Origin: Reyranella sp.
Lineage (GTDB): Bacteria; Pseudomonadota; Alphaproteobacteria; Reyranellales; Reyranellaceae
Reading direction: 5' to 3'
DNA length: 48,705 bases
Assembly (NCBI GenBank): GCA_022844015.1
Contig: JALHMO010000030.1
Span: 1 to 48,705 of the forward strand
This document shows positions 43,501 through 48,705 of this stretch, piece after piece. The stretch's first letter is position 1. Every line of letters starts with the position of its first letter. The notes beneath the pieces are model-generated. The model ran no database searches. It was not told the DNA's origin and saw nothing but the letters and a program-made list of their open reading frames with translations. A program made the position numbers and the translations under genes.

Positions 43501-45976
43501 GGTGAAGAAGGGGTCGACGATCATTGACGTCGACGTCGACGGCGACGGTGTGTCCGAGACCACGTTCACCTTGAGCACTGATCTCGACGTGATGCTCGGC
43601 AGTGGCCTGCAATTCATTGTAGCCCAAGATGATGGCGTTACCATTCTGGAGTTCCGCCGCAGCGCGGTGTCGATACAGGCGACGACCCCTGGCGTAATTG
43701 AAGGCGATGCAGGCGCTGCCACTCACACCTTTGTGGTGAGCCTCGACATTGCGTCAATAGCTTTGGAGACGTTGGCTTGGTCTGTGTCCGGTACCGCCGC
43801 TGTTCCTGGGGATCTCGCCGATTTTGGCGGCGTGCTGCCGTCGGGGACGCTGACGTTCCTGCCCGGCGAGATGACCAAGACAATCACGGTCGATGTCGTG
43901 GGCGATCTGATCGTGGAGTTCGATGAAGCCTTCTTGGTGACACTGTCGAATCCGTCTGCCGGACTCAAGGTCGACGTCGCTGCAGCGAGCGGGACGATCT
44001 TCAACGATGACGCTCCGATCGCGTCGATTGTAGAGCCGCTGATCGCCCAGGCGGAAGGTAACAGCGGTGCGACGGCGTTCACGTTCACGGTAATACTCGA
44101 CCAGGCGTCGACTGTTCAGCAATCGATCTATTGGCTGGTCGCCGGCACGGGCGATCATCCGGTCACTGCCAGCGACTTTGCCGGCGGCGTTCTGCCTTCC
44201 GGCACCCTTACCTTCACCGCGGGCGAGACCAGCAGCACGATCACAGTTTTCGCAGCCGGAGACTCGATCGTCGAGTTCGACGAGTTCTTCACGGTTACGC
44301 TCGCGAACCCTTCCGCAGGCCTGACACTGGGCACAGCGAGCGCCATGGGTGACATCCAGAACGAGGATCGCGCGCTGATCTCGGTCGTGTCGATTTCGGC
44401 AGCCAAGCCCGAGGGCAACGCGGACACGACAGCCTTTACCTTCACGGTGAACCTCGATCAGCCGTCGGTCTTCGGCAACCAGACAGCGGATTGGTCGGTG
44501 ACGGGAACTGGGGGAAACGCCGCCGACGCCGCCGATTTCGACGGTACCCTGCCGTCGGGCACTGTGAGTTTCGCGGCTAGCGAGACCGGCCAAGTAGTCA
44601 CTGTCCTGGTAACGGGTGACACGGCGCCGGAGTTCAATGAAGATTTCACAGTCACCCTGTCGAATCTGACGTTCGGCCTTCAGTTTGGGACAGCATCAGC
44701 GTCCGGCACCATCCAGAACGACGACGTGAACGTGGTGTCGATCGCGCCGCTGTCGGCGAGCAAGGCGGAGGGCAACTCGGGGACGACGGCCTTCACCTTC
44801 ACAGTGAGCCTGGACCAGGCCGCGGTGGCGTCGCAGAGCGTAGACTGGGCCGTGACGGGCTCGGGCGCCAACCCCGCCGGCGCCTCGGACTTTGGCGTTT
44901 CGCTGCCCACCGGATCGCTGACGTTCGCGGCCGGGGAGATCAGCACGACGGTGACGGTTCCGGTGTCTGGGGACACGGCGGTGGAGCCCGACGAGGGCTT
45001 CACGGTCACGCTGTCCAACGCGTCGGCCGGGTTGGTGATTGGGACGGCGACGGCGTCGGGCACGATCCTGAACGATGAAGTGGCAGTGGCAGTGGCGGCT
45101 CATGACGATGCCTACGTCATTCAGCGGGGCCAATCGTTGACCTTGGCGACGAGCGTGCTGTCGAACGATGAAGGTGCGACGTCGGCATCGCTGCTGGCCG
45201 CGCCGACCCATGGCGCCCTGCAACTCACGGCCAACGGAACATTCGGGTACACGCCTGCAGTCGGGTTCTTCGGAGTCGATTCCTTCACCTATCGCGCGGC
45301 GAATGGTGGCACCGCGGACGATGGCCAGGCGCTGGTCTATGTGGTGCCGGTGCAGGTCGGAGGATCGACGACGCTCGACCTCCTGGCACTGACGGCGGAG
45401 GAACAGATCGCGGCGACCTACGTCGCCTTCTTTAGTCGGGCCGCCGACGCGGCCGGCTTCGACTTCTGGGTCAACCAGTTCGTCACCGGCCTCCCGGTTC
45501 AGGGCCCGGCGGCGCTGTTCGCGAACATTGCGAGCTCGTTCGGCATCAGCAATGAGGCCAAGGCACTGTATCCCTTCCTGGCCAACCCGTTCGGGGCGAG
45601 CGATGGCCAGATCGCGGCCTTCCTGAACAGCGTGTACGATAACCTGTTCAATCGCGGGTCGGATGCGGCCGGACTGGCCTACTGGACGGGTCAGGTCCGC
45701 CAGACCCTGGACAGTGGCCAATTCGTCGGCTCGGTGCTGGTGAACATCATGAGCGGGGCCCAGGACAGTGCGGTGAGCAAGGACATCACCACCCTGATGG
45801 GCAAGGTGGCGGTGAGCTTGGAATTCGTACACGAACAGCAGGAGCACAACACGATTTGGGCAGGAGCGGGCGACATCGCAGCTGCCACGACTCTCTTGGA
45901 GCCGGTGACGTTTGATCCGCTAAGCGTCCTTATTGGGGTTCGGAATGCCGAGGCGCTGATCGCCGCGCATGGATGA
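37559..45976 (+). CDS. Giant RTX-type secreted protein with embedded lipase-like alpha/beta hydrolase and C-terminal DUF4214
   Basis: A 2,805-residue putative type I secreted protein, no Sec signal. Approximate order: 136-250 and 254-370, Calx-beta; 395-470, short RTX-like stretch (GDGTDNIILGDGNDRFFGSP); 590-870, class-3-lipase-like hydrolase with nucleophile elbow GHSLGGG (Ser735), candidate acid Asp782 (FVHVGDPVG) and candidate His870 (GLAQHDRDLY); 914-1955, RTX repeats including five exact 70-residue units; 2040-2510, four Calx-beta (each ending xGTIxNDD); 2512-2598, cadherin-like; 2602-2805, DUF4214. It would act outside the cell or on its surface, with Ca2+-driven folding. ATG 37559 is preferred over TTG 37511 for its ribosome site. 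The C-terminal ~300 residues closely match the other giant protein. It lies in a tRNA-flanked island with an A+T-richer 5' part, suggesting acquisition. Confidence 0.86.
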   Translation: MATVYVHLTTTLGTAGQNMSEADQHAASLQFVNGIPVVVGASPSGGSLILATDYDAPGLPANPIAWTADYQGTIYTFTTTVSVVLDYLPVGAVLGPSGNQSFDVWTGDPLIYSAPTHYTYYSDNWIELTLPAFILYPVLNSVIEGNTGAAASLTFLVEQTGSASGTRTVSYSVTGSQQNPANAADFADGVLPSGIITFLPGERHKMLTLSVQGDTASEADEQFLVTLFDPSPGLTIDVATAAGTIIDDDEFVMSIAELLANGVEGNIGTTPFTFTVTLNRAATRALSVDWSITGSGVAAADASDFLGAPQSGTVLFSAGEVNKTITVYVSGDQLPEEDETFAVMLTNPSDGATLGINTAIGTIMNDDAGLFTTGADEVDFNALRADQKAAIQAGADLYHGLGGNDKVTLPDIGSGKSLDWDYSSAFDTGEKTGQTYTIVGGDGTDNIILGDGNDRFFGSPGSDMVTFGAGRTIFDFQDISLAAFDDATQRLIGRAIETFRQGAANQNLLLLAGSSSQYSIDVEFESQTWSGTKTTVSHIDTGGQPTVTFLTSGIERIQFETQIDNQVRWQPGELAIEMLQLNSDVYGSLSTTPLHRREDLAYQGGTHSGTSAGVAAAAEAEGWHAVSALELGIGPADYGQWGTLRYSFVNGSYQAYDIGRSLGGDPSEANAVILTGVLNGYRTLAVVFRGSDQVADFDDYPNFKDHYDKYRPLTESLDEFIRDSNIQQILVGGHSLGGGVAQYFAQEFSGSVAHFSGYTDGSPGAEVGSLQDPFLNFVHVGDPVGAWAPYASTPAGKALALILGALASKILPAAALAELATEATSALIRSGISISEAASLVGRLVASAPKQHAGSTVFIRIDGDVGLAQHDRDLYTSNVARLSDIADDPNGPFYKSELGGALRNDLLYSGGDVLVNLGTSGDDRLNYSDGELAVASPHSTYLLAGAGNDVFDVGNVFDTVVGLLTSGNGAHVIDGGAGLDTITIPIFISSAELIRTAKADGGIHLTWSSPEGAVSLADVYRVERLILSDDVLRLDGDALVVQRPDPGSGQSTAPSFFQLMSGIDYAETGDGSFTVQGTSESDVVYVGLGTVFVATGAGDDTLIVKSGPGAAMPKTLDGGLGADLMVGGAEDDTYIVESSGDVVVDTVGGVDTVKSSVDFALPDGVEILVLTGTALVGVGNASDNRIVGNDNANTLFGAAGNDTLEGLGASDILVGGPGADRLDGGAGIDYGSYIDASAAVTASLANPSANTDDAAGDTYVGIEGLIGSPNDDVLTGDSGNNWLAGGLGADKLNGGAAIDFASYFQASSAVVVSLAKAASNTGEAAGDSYTSIEGLVGSPFDDVLTGDSANNLLEGGPGADRLDGGAGLDLASYFNAVTGVTASLGNPAGNTGDAAGDSYASIEGLAGSTHDDVLVGDAKDNTLMGNAGSDILDGGGGFDVASYAAATAGVKVSLAAPESNTGEAAGDIYTSIKGLVGSAFADTLTGDDSDNTLQGGPGGDQLNGAGGFDFASYATATSAVTASLANPTINKGEAAGDTYASIEGLIGSNASDALIGDAKDNTLIGNRGQDGFVGGAGDDTFYGGGTAAGSGLDGIADVVDYSTVSGLTQGIDVTWATGTVVGQVGIIDTDHLFQIEVVLGTAFEDRFDATGYTAQSTAWGDFNGYQYIVGGGGNDTIIGNFNTEVSYQDATSAIVAQMSVFGTGTVSGGGVGTDSLVGVNRLIGSRFDDIFWGTTSGDIFDGYVGGDDVFHGGAGTDTVEYDGSTVGRNAIFVHLADGIVTGGAGDTTIGKDTLDSIEQIRGSEFADTYDATGYSATSANAGSSGTYNQFEGYGGADTVIGNGNTRLVYFNASAGVTVSMSGGAGSATATYTNVATDTFTGVNRVSGSNFSDVIIGGAGKDWFEGRDGNDTLEGGADDDTLDGGAGADILRGGLGIDSLIGGADNDIFRGTLAELNGDLIVDYQEGDRIELLDVPAGATISVKKGSTIIDVDVDGDGVSETTFTLSTDLDVMLGSGLQFIVAQDDGVTILEFRRSAVSIQATTPGVIEGDAGAATHTFVVSLDIASIALETLAWSVSGTAAVPGDLADFGGVLPSGTLTFLPGEMTKTITVDVVGDLIVEFDEAFLVTLSNPSAGLKVDVAAASGTIFNDDAPIASIVEPLIAQAEGNSGATAFTFTVILDQASTVQQSIYWLVAGTGDHPVTASDFAGGVLPSGTLTFTAGETSSTITVFAAGDSIVEFDEFFTVTLANPSAGLTLGTASAMGDIQNEDRALISVVSISAAKPEGNADTTAFTFTVNLDQPSVFGNQTADWSVTGTGGNAADAADFDGTLPSGTVSFAASETGQVVTVLVTGDTAPEFNEDFTVTLSNLTFGLQFGTASASGTIQNDDVNVVSIAPLSASKAEGNSGTTAFTFTVSLDQAAVASQSVDWAVTGSGANPAGASDFGVSLPTGSLTFAAGEISTTVTVPVSGDTAVEPDEGFTVTLSNASAGLVIGTATASGTILNDEVAVAVAAHDDAYVIQRGQSLTLATSVLSNDEGATSASLLAAPTHGALQLTANGTFGYTPAVGFFGVDSFTYRAANGGTADDGQALVYVVPVQVGGSTTLDLLALTAEEQIAATYVAFFSRAADAAGFDFWVNQFVTGLPVQGPAALFANIASSFGISNEAKALYPFLANPFGASDGQIAAFLNSVYDNLFNRGSDAAGLAYWTGQVRQTLDSGQFVGSVLVNIMSGAQDSAVSKDITTLMGKVAVSLEFVHEQQEHNTIWAGAGDIAAATTLLEPVTFDPLSVLIGVRNAEALIAAHG
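41239..42288 (+). repeat. Five in-register 210-bp repeats within the RTX region
   Basis: The SIEGLxGSxxDDxLxGD motif recurs with its codons at about 41338, 41548, 41758, 41968 and 42178, spacing exactly 210 bp (70 residues). Each unit combines FASY...VxASLANPxxNTGEAAGD with an RTX GGxGxD block. Confidence 0.85.
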
Positions 45977-46085
45977 TGCATGACAGCACACTGCACACTG
46001 CACCCGCCTGAGTACGCGCAATTGCGCGCCCTCTTGCTTCCACAGTGCTTCCACGGCCCGATGACAGCACGAGCGCCGAAAAGCC

Positions 46086-46118
46086 AAAGCCCGCTAACCT
46101 TTTGAGTTAGCGGGCTTT
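46086..46118 (-). terminator. Rho-independent-type hairpin belonging to the tRNA remnant
   Basis: Arms AAAGCCCGCTAAC / GTTAGCGGGCTTT (13 bp, 7-base loop) with A/T runs at both ends, so it works in either direction. It sits directly 3' of the tRNA-fMet remnant on the minus strand, as a tRNA terminator would, and 110 bp after the giant gene. The gap 45977-46289 otherwise holds only the tRNA remnant and the 46207-46251 scar. Confidence 0.7.
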
Positions 46119-46120
46119 AT

Positions 46121-46164
46121 TGGTTGCGGGGGCAGAATTTGAACCTACGACCTTGAGGTATGAG
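46121..46164 (-). repeat. tRNA-fMet 3'-half remnant, putative attachment-site scar (right)
   Basis: Second copy of the initiator-tRNA 3' half (CCA end at 46121, anticodon CAT near 46160), same orientation as the left copy. It has the correct G5 run but a T-stem mismatch and a one-base deletion in the anticodon arm, and lacks the 5' half, so it is not a functional tRNA gene. Confidence 0.75.
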
Positions 46165-46289
46165 TGGGAGCAAGGCGATTGCGAAGGAGTACGCAGAAAC
46201 CCCTTTCCGGGAGCTTCCCCCGTCATCGACCCGATGTCGGGGGGATTGGAAGTGTGCCCACTCCATCGCACCGAAGCTCAGGAGGACGA

Positions 46290-47159
46290 TCACACCACCA
46301 CGCCCGCCTCCGCGAGCGCGCGGGCGACGACCTGCTCGGGGCTCAGGCCCTGCTCGCGCATGGCGCGGATGGTCATGGCGCGGTCGCGCTTGGCGAAACG
46401 CCGGCCGGCCGCATCGGTCAGCAGCCGGTGGTGCGCGTAGCGCGGCGTCTCGTAGCTTAGAAGCTTCTGCAGCAGGCCATGCACGTGGGTCGACGGCAGT
46501 ACGTCCTCGCCGCGGGTCACCAGGGTGACGCCCTGCAGATGATCATCGACGACCACCGACAGGTGATAGCTGGTCGGCGTGTCCTTGCGGGCGATGACGA
46601 CGTCGCCCAGCAGCAGCGGATCGCCCTCGATCCAGCCGCGACTCTCGTCGAGGAAGCGATAGGGTCCGGCCTGCGCCGCGGCGCGTCCGGCATCGAGCCG
46701 CAGGCAATGCTCGTGGCCCGCCACGAGGCGTTCGCGACGCTCCGCCGGCGAGAGGCTCCGGCACGTGCCGGGATAGAGCGGGCCGTCGGGACCATGGAGG
46801 GGCCCTTGGATGGTTCCATGCGGTGCGCCGGCCGACGCCGCGATGTCGGCGCGTGAGCAGAAGCAGGGGTAGATCAGACCCTGCGCATCGAGGGCATCGA
46901 GCGCCTTCCCGTAGTCGGCGAAGTGCTCGGACTGCCGGCGGATCTCGCCGTCCCAGCCGAAGCCGAGCCACTGCAGATCCGCCAGGATCGCCGTCTCGAA
47001 CTGCCGCTTGCAGCGCCTGATGTCGATGTCCTCGATACGCACCAGGAACGTGCCGCCCGCCTCGCGTGCGCGATGCCAGCCGGTCCATGCCGAGTAGGCC
47101 GAGCCGAGATGCAGCTCGCCGGTCGGGCTGGGGGCAAAACGCGTGACCAGGGACATCAT
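46290..47159 (-). CDS. gluQ: Glutamyl-Q tRNA(Asp) synthetase
   Basis: A 289-residue class I aminoacyl-tRNA synthetase paralogue that attaches glutamate to queuosine at position 34 of tRNA(Asp). It corresponds to the GluRS catalytic domain without the anticodon-binding part. Visible: the HIGH-like motif RFAPSPTGELHLGSA (HLGS at 17-20), the zinc-site cysteines (YPCFCSRADI and LYPGTCRS), VTRGEDVLPSTHVHGLLQ, and a degenerate KMSKS as AGRRFAKRDRA. The start has tandem ATGs (ATGATG). It diverges from the alkA-like gene with 42 bp between starts. Confidence 0.93.
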   Translation of the reverse strand: MMSLVTRFAPSPTGELHLGSAYSAWTGWHRAREAGGTFLVRIEDIDIRRCKRQFETAILADLQWLGFGWDGEIRRQSEHFADYGKALDALDAQGLIYPCFCSRADIAASAGAPHGTIQGPLHGPDGPLYPGTCRSLSPAERRERLVAGHEHCLRLDAGRAAAQAGPYRFLDESRGWIEGDPLLLGDVVIARKDTPTSYHLSVVVDDHLQGVTLVTRGEDVLPSTHVHGLLQKLLSYETPRYAHHRLLTDAAGRRFAKRDRAMTIRAMREQGLSPEQVVARALAEAGVVV

Positions 47160-47201
47160 CCGACGTTACAGGCGCTTCCGCCGCCGTGCTATGCCCGGTC
47201 C

Positions 47202-47930
47202 ATGACCCGGGTGACCCTCGACGCCGCCAACCTCGCGACCGCCATGGCGCATCTGGCGAAGATCGATGCCGACTTCGCACGCGCGATCGCCGAGGTCGGC
47301 CATCCGGCGCTGCGCGAGGTGCCGCGCGGGTTCAACGGCCTGATGCGCGCCATCATCGGCCAGCAGGTCTCGGTGCATGCGGCGCGCAGCATCTGGCTGC
47401 GCCTGGAAGAGGCGGTGCCGAGCATGGCGCCAGCCGAGTTCCTGGCGCTCGGCGACGAGCAGCTGCGCGCGGTCGGCCTGTCGGGCGCCAAGATGCGCTA
47501 CGGCCGCAGCCTCGCCACCGACATCGTCGAAGGCCGCATCGATTTCGTGGCCCTCGACGCGCTCGACGACGAGTCGGCCATCGCCATGCTGACCCAGGCC
47601 AAGGGAATCGGCCGCTGGACGGCCGAGATCTACCTGATGTTCGCCCACGGCCGGCCCGACATCATGCCCGGCCTCGATCTCGGCCTGGTAGTCGCCGCCC
47701 AGCATCTCAAGAAGCTGCGCAAGCGGCCCGACGCCAAGCGCCTGGTCAAAATCGCAGAGCAGTGGCGTCCCTGGCGCAGTGCCGCGGCGCTGCTGCTCTG
47801 GCACTATCGCCGCAACATGCCGGACTGGAGCGCGCGCGAGCCGAAATCCCAGTCGGCCTCGGGCAAGGCGGCACCGAAGGCGCCCGTGCGCAAGAAGACG
47901 GCAACGAGGACGAAAGCGAAGACGACATGA
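47202..47930 (+). CDS. DNA-3-methyladenine glycosylase II (AlkA-type, HhH-GPD superfamily)
   Basis: A 242-residue base-excision repair glycosylase that removes alkylated purines. The helix-hairpin-helix is LTQAKGIGRWTAEIYLMFAH, followed by the catalytic-aspartate region GRPDIMPGLDLGLV. The upstream part has FNGLMRAIIGQQVSVHAAR, diagnostic of the family. The C-terminal ~30 residues are a Lys/Ala/Thr-rich tail (APVRKKTATRTKAK), probably disordered and DNA-binding. ATG 47202 is used; the open frame further upstream overlaps gluQ antisense. The stop overlaps the next gene as ATGA. Confidence 0.9.
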   Translation: MTRVTLDAANLATAMAHLAKIDADFARAIAEVGHPALREVPRGFNGLMRAIIGQQVSVHAARSIWLRLEEAVPSMAPAEFLALGDEQLRAVGLSGAKMRYGRSLATDIVEGRIDFVALDALDDESAIAMLTQAKGIGRWTAEIYLMFAHGRPDIMPGLDLGLVVAAQHLKKLRKRPDAKRLVKIAEQWRPWRSAAALLLWHYRRNMPDWSAREPKSQSASGKAAPKAPVRKKTATRTKAKTT

Positions 47931-48598
47931 CCGACACCAGGCTCGACGGCCCCAGCCACGGCCCGCAGAACGGCGGCAAACCGGGCCATCTCGTGATCCT
48001 GCTGCACGGCTACGGCGCCGACGGCAACGACCTGATCGGGCTGGCGCCGGTGCTCGGCCCGCTGATGCCCGACGTGGTGTTCCATTCGCCCAACGCGCCC
48101 TACCCGTGCGACGGCAACCCTTCCGGGTATCAGTGGTTCCCGATCACGCGCCTCGACCCGGCGGCGACGCTGGCCGGCGTGCGCGCCGCCGCGCCGTTCG
48201 TCGATGCCTTCATCGACGAGAAGCTCGCCGAGCACGGGCTCGACGAAAGCCAGACCTGCCTGGTCGGCTTCTCGCAAGGCACGATGATGGCGCTGCATGT
48301 CGGCCTGCGCCGGCGCAGCCGGCTGGCCGGCATCGTCGGCTTCTCCGGCATGCTGGCCGGCCCGGAGGTCCTGAAGGCCGAGCTGAAGTCGCGCCCGCCG
48401 ATCCTGCTGGCGCACGGGGACAGCGACCAGATGCTGCCGCATGTCCTGACCGAGCGCGCCGCGGAGGCACTCGAGCAGAACGGGCTGCGCGTCGGCGTGC
48501 ACATCTCGCCCGGCGTCGGCCACGGCATCGACGAGACCGCCCTGTCGAACGCCGCCCGCTTCCTGCTCGAAGCCTTCAAGCTGCCGATGCCGGGGTGA
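47927..48598 (+). CDS. Carboxylesterase/lysophospholipase-like alpha/beta hydrolase (YpfH/EstB group)
   Basis: A 223-residue serine hydrolase of the phospholipase/carboxylesterase family. Oxyanion region LVILLHGYGADGNDLIGLAP, nucleophile S116 (LVGFSQGTMMA), acid D167 (LLAHGDSDQMLP) and H199 (SPGVGHGID) form a full triad. It acts in the cytosol on short acyl esters or possibly protein thioesters; the substrate is not set by sequence. ATG 47927 overlaps the glycosylase stop, so the two genes are coupled although functionally unrelated by known pathways. Confidence 0.9.
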   Translation: MTDTRLDGPSHGPQNGGKPGHLVILLHGYGADGNDLIGLAPVLGPLMPDVVFHSPNAPYPCDGNPSGYQWFPITRLDPAATLAGVRAAAPFVDAFIDEKLAEHGLDESQTCLVGFSQGTMMALHVGLRRRSRLAGIVGFSGMLAGPEVLKAELKSRPPILLAHGDSDQMLPHVLTERAAEALEQNGLRVGVHISPGVGHGIDETALSNAARFLLEAFKLPMPG

Positions 48599-48628
48599 GG
48601 GCATGTGCTGTGAATATTGCGGGGACGC

Positions 48629-48705
48629 TCATGGCCGGGAGCGCGCCACTCCGATGGCGCTCTTCTCGTTGATCACATACTCCATGAGCGCCATCGGAGT
48701 GGCGC
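48629..48705 (+). repeat. Dispersed palindromic intergenic element, copy C (cut by window end)
   Basis: Begins CTCATGGCCGGGAGCGCGCC and has perfect 19-bp arms GCGCCACTCCGATGGCGCT (48643-48661) and its complement (48687-48705) around a 25-base loop with CATGAGCGCC at the same place as in copy B. The element continues beyond the window. Confidence 0.7.

Larger units (their letters stand above)
36149..46164 (+). mobile_element. Putative ~10-kb genomic island flanked by tRNA-fMet 3'-half direct repeats
   Basis: Both boundaries are direct copies of the tRNA-fMet 3' half, the classical target of tyrosine integrases. Inside are a truncated integrase fused to an S24 repressor domain, a small frame and the giant lipase-RTX gene. 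The first part (about 37200-39900) is noticeably richer in A+T and uses codons rarer elsewhere in the window. Without a functional integrase the island appears fixed. Additional scars (36007-36054 against 46207-46251) hint at several rounds of insertion and deletion. Confidence 0.6.

Noticed and set aside
46011..46105. Possible 3' end of an integrase gene after the lipase-RTX gene
   Set aside because: A short open stretch ends near the tRNA terminator, but no integrase catalytic motif (HxxR or the Tyr box) is visible, so it cannot be supported.

Overview
The window is a high-GC chromosomal segment of an alphaproteobacterium, with GC-rich third codon positions throughout. Support for that placement comes from a cobalamin-dependent ethylmalonyl-CoA mutase (ethylmalonyl-CoA pathway), a DUF898 plus M48 pair, a glutamyl-Q-tRNA(Asp) synthetase, and degenerate 3' halves of an initiator tRNA of alphaproteobacterial type. 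Genus cannot be fixed from the sequence alone. Genes are packed, and many neighbours overlap by 4 bases (GTGA or ATGA).

Layout. 1-102 is the end of an unidentified gene. 230-5606 (minus) is a complete peptide/nickel-type ABC importer (binding protein, two permeases, two ATPases). 5938-8222 (minus) encodes a membrane-anchored M48 metallopeptidase and a DUF898 membrane protein. 8325-10322 is ethylmalonyl-CoA mutase, with two palindromes in the divergent promoter region. After a repeat-rich gap, 10815-11498 is a Phd/VapC-like toxin-antitoxin pair. 11538-22511 (minus) is a 3,657-residue putative type I secreted protein: prepeptidase-C-like and cadherin-like N-terminus, six tandem Hcp-fold domains, eight choice-of-anchor-D repeats, a Gly-rich beta-helix/autotransporter-like part, RTX repeats, Calx-beta, cadherin-like and DUF4214 modules. 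Divergent from it, 22858-25077 encodes a TPR + sulfotransferase-like P-loop protein whose C-terminus resembles HlyC-type toxin acyltransferases. Then come a hotdog thioesterase, a DUF4743/NUDIX hydrolase, a small secreted Cys-rich protein, a TTC38-like TPR protein translationally coupled to two amidases, a small membrane protein, a possibly Tat-exported protein, and a coupled Rieske oxygenase / MetE-like methyltransferase pair.

36149-46164 looks like a genomic island: it is bounded by direct copies of the 3' half of tRNA-fMet. It holds a broken integrase fused in frame to an S24 (CI/LexA-type) repressor domain that has lost its catalytic serine, and a 2,805-residue RTX protein with an embedded lipase-like alpha/beta hydrolase domain. 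The last ~300 residues of this protein closely match the end of the giant Hcp-repeat protein, which suggests shared secretion and exchange of C-terminal cassettes. Beyond the island are gluQ, an AlkA-type DNA glycosylase and a coupled carboxylesterase.

The most unusual content is the divergent pair at 11538-25077 (Hcp-domain polymer inside an RTX protein, opposite a HlyC-like fusion). No hlyB/hlyD/tolC transporter genes and no T6SS genes are in the window. Intergenic DNA carries a dispersed, strongly palindromic element at three loci (10441-10625, 32945-33125, 48629-48705), plus a separate ~210-bp inverted-repeat element (31606-31818). All functional statements rest on reading the sequence and recalled family features; no database search was run.
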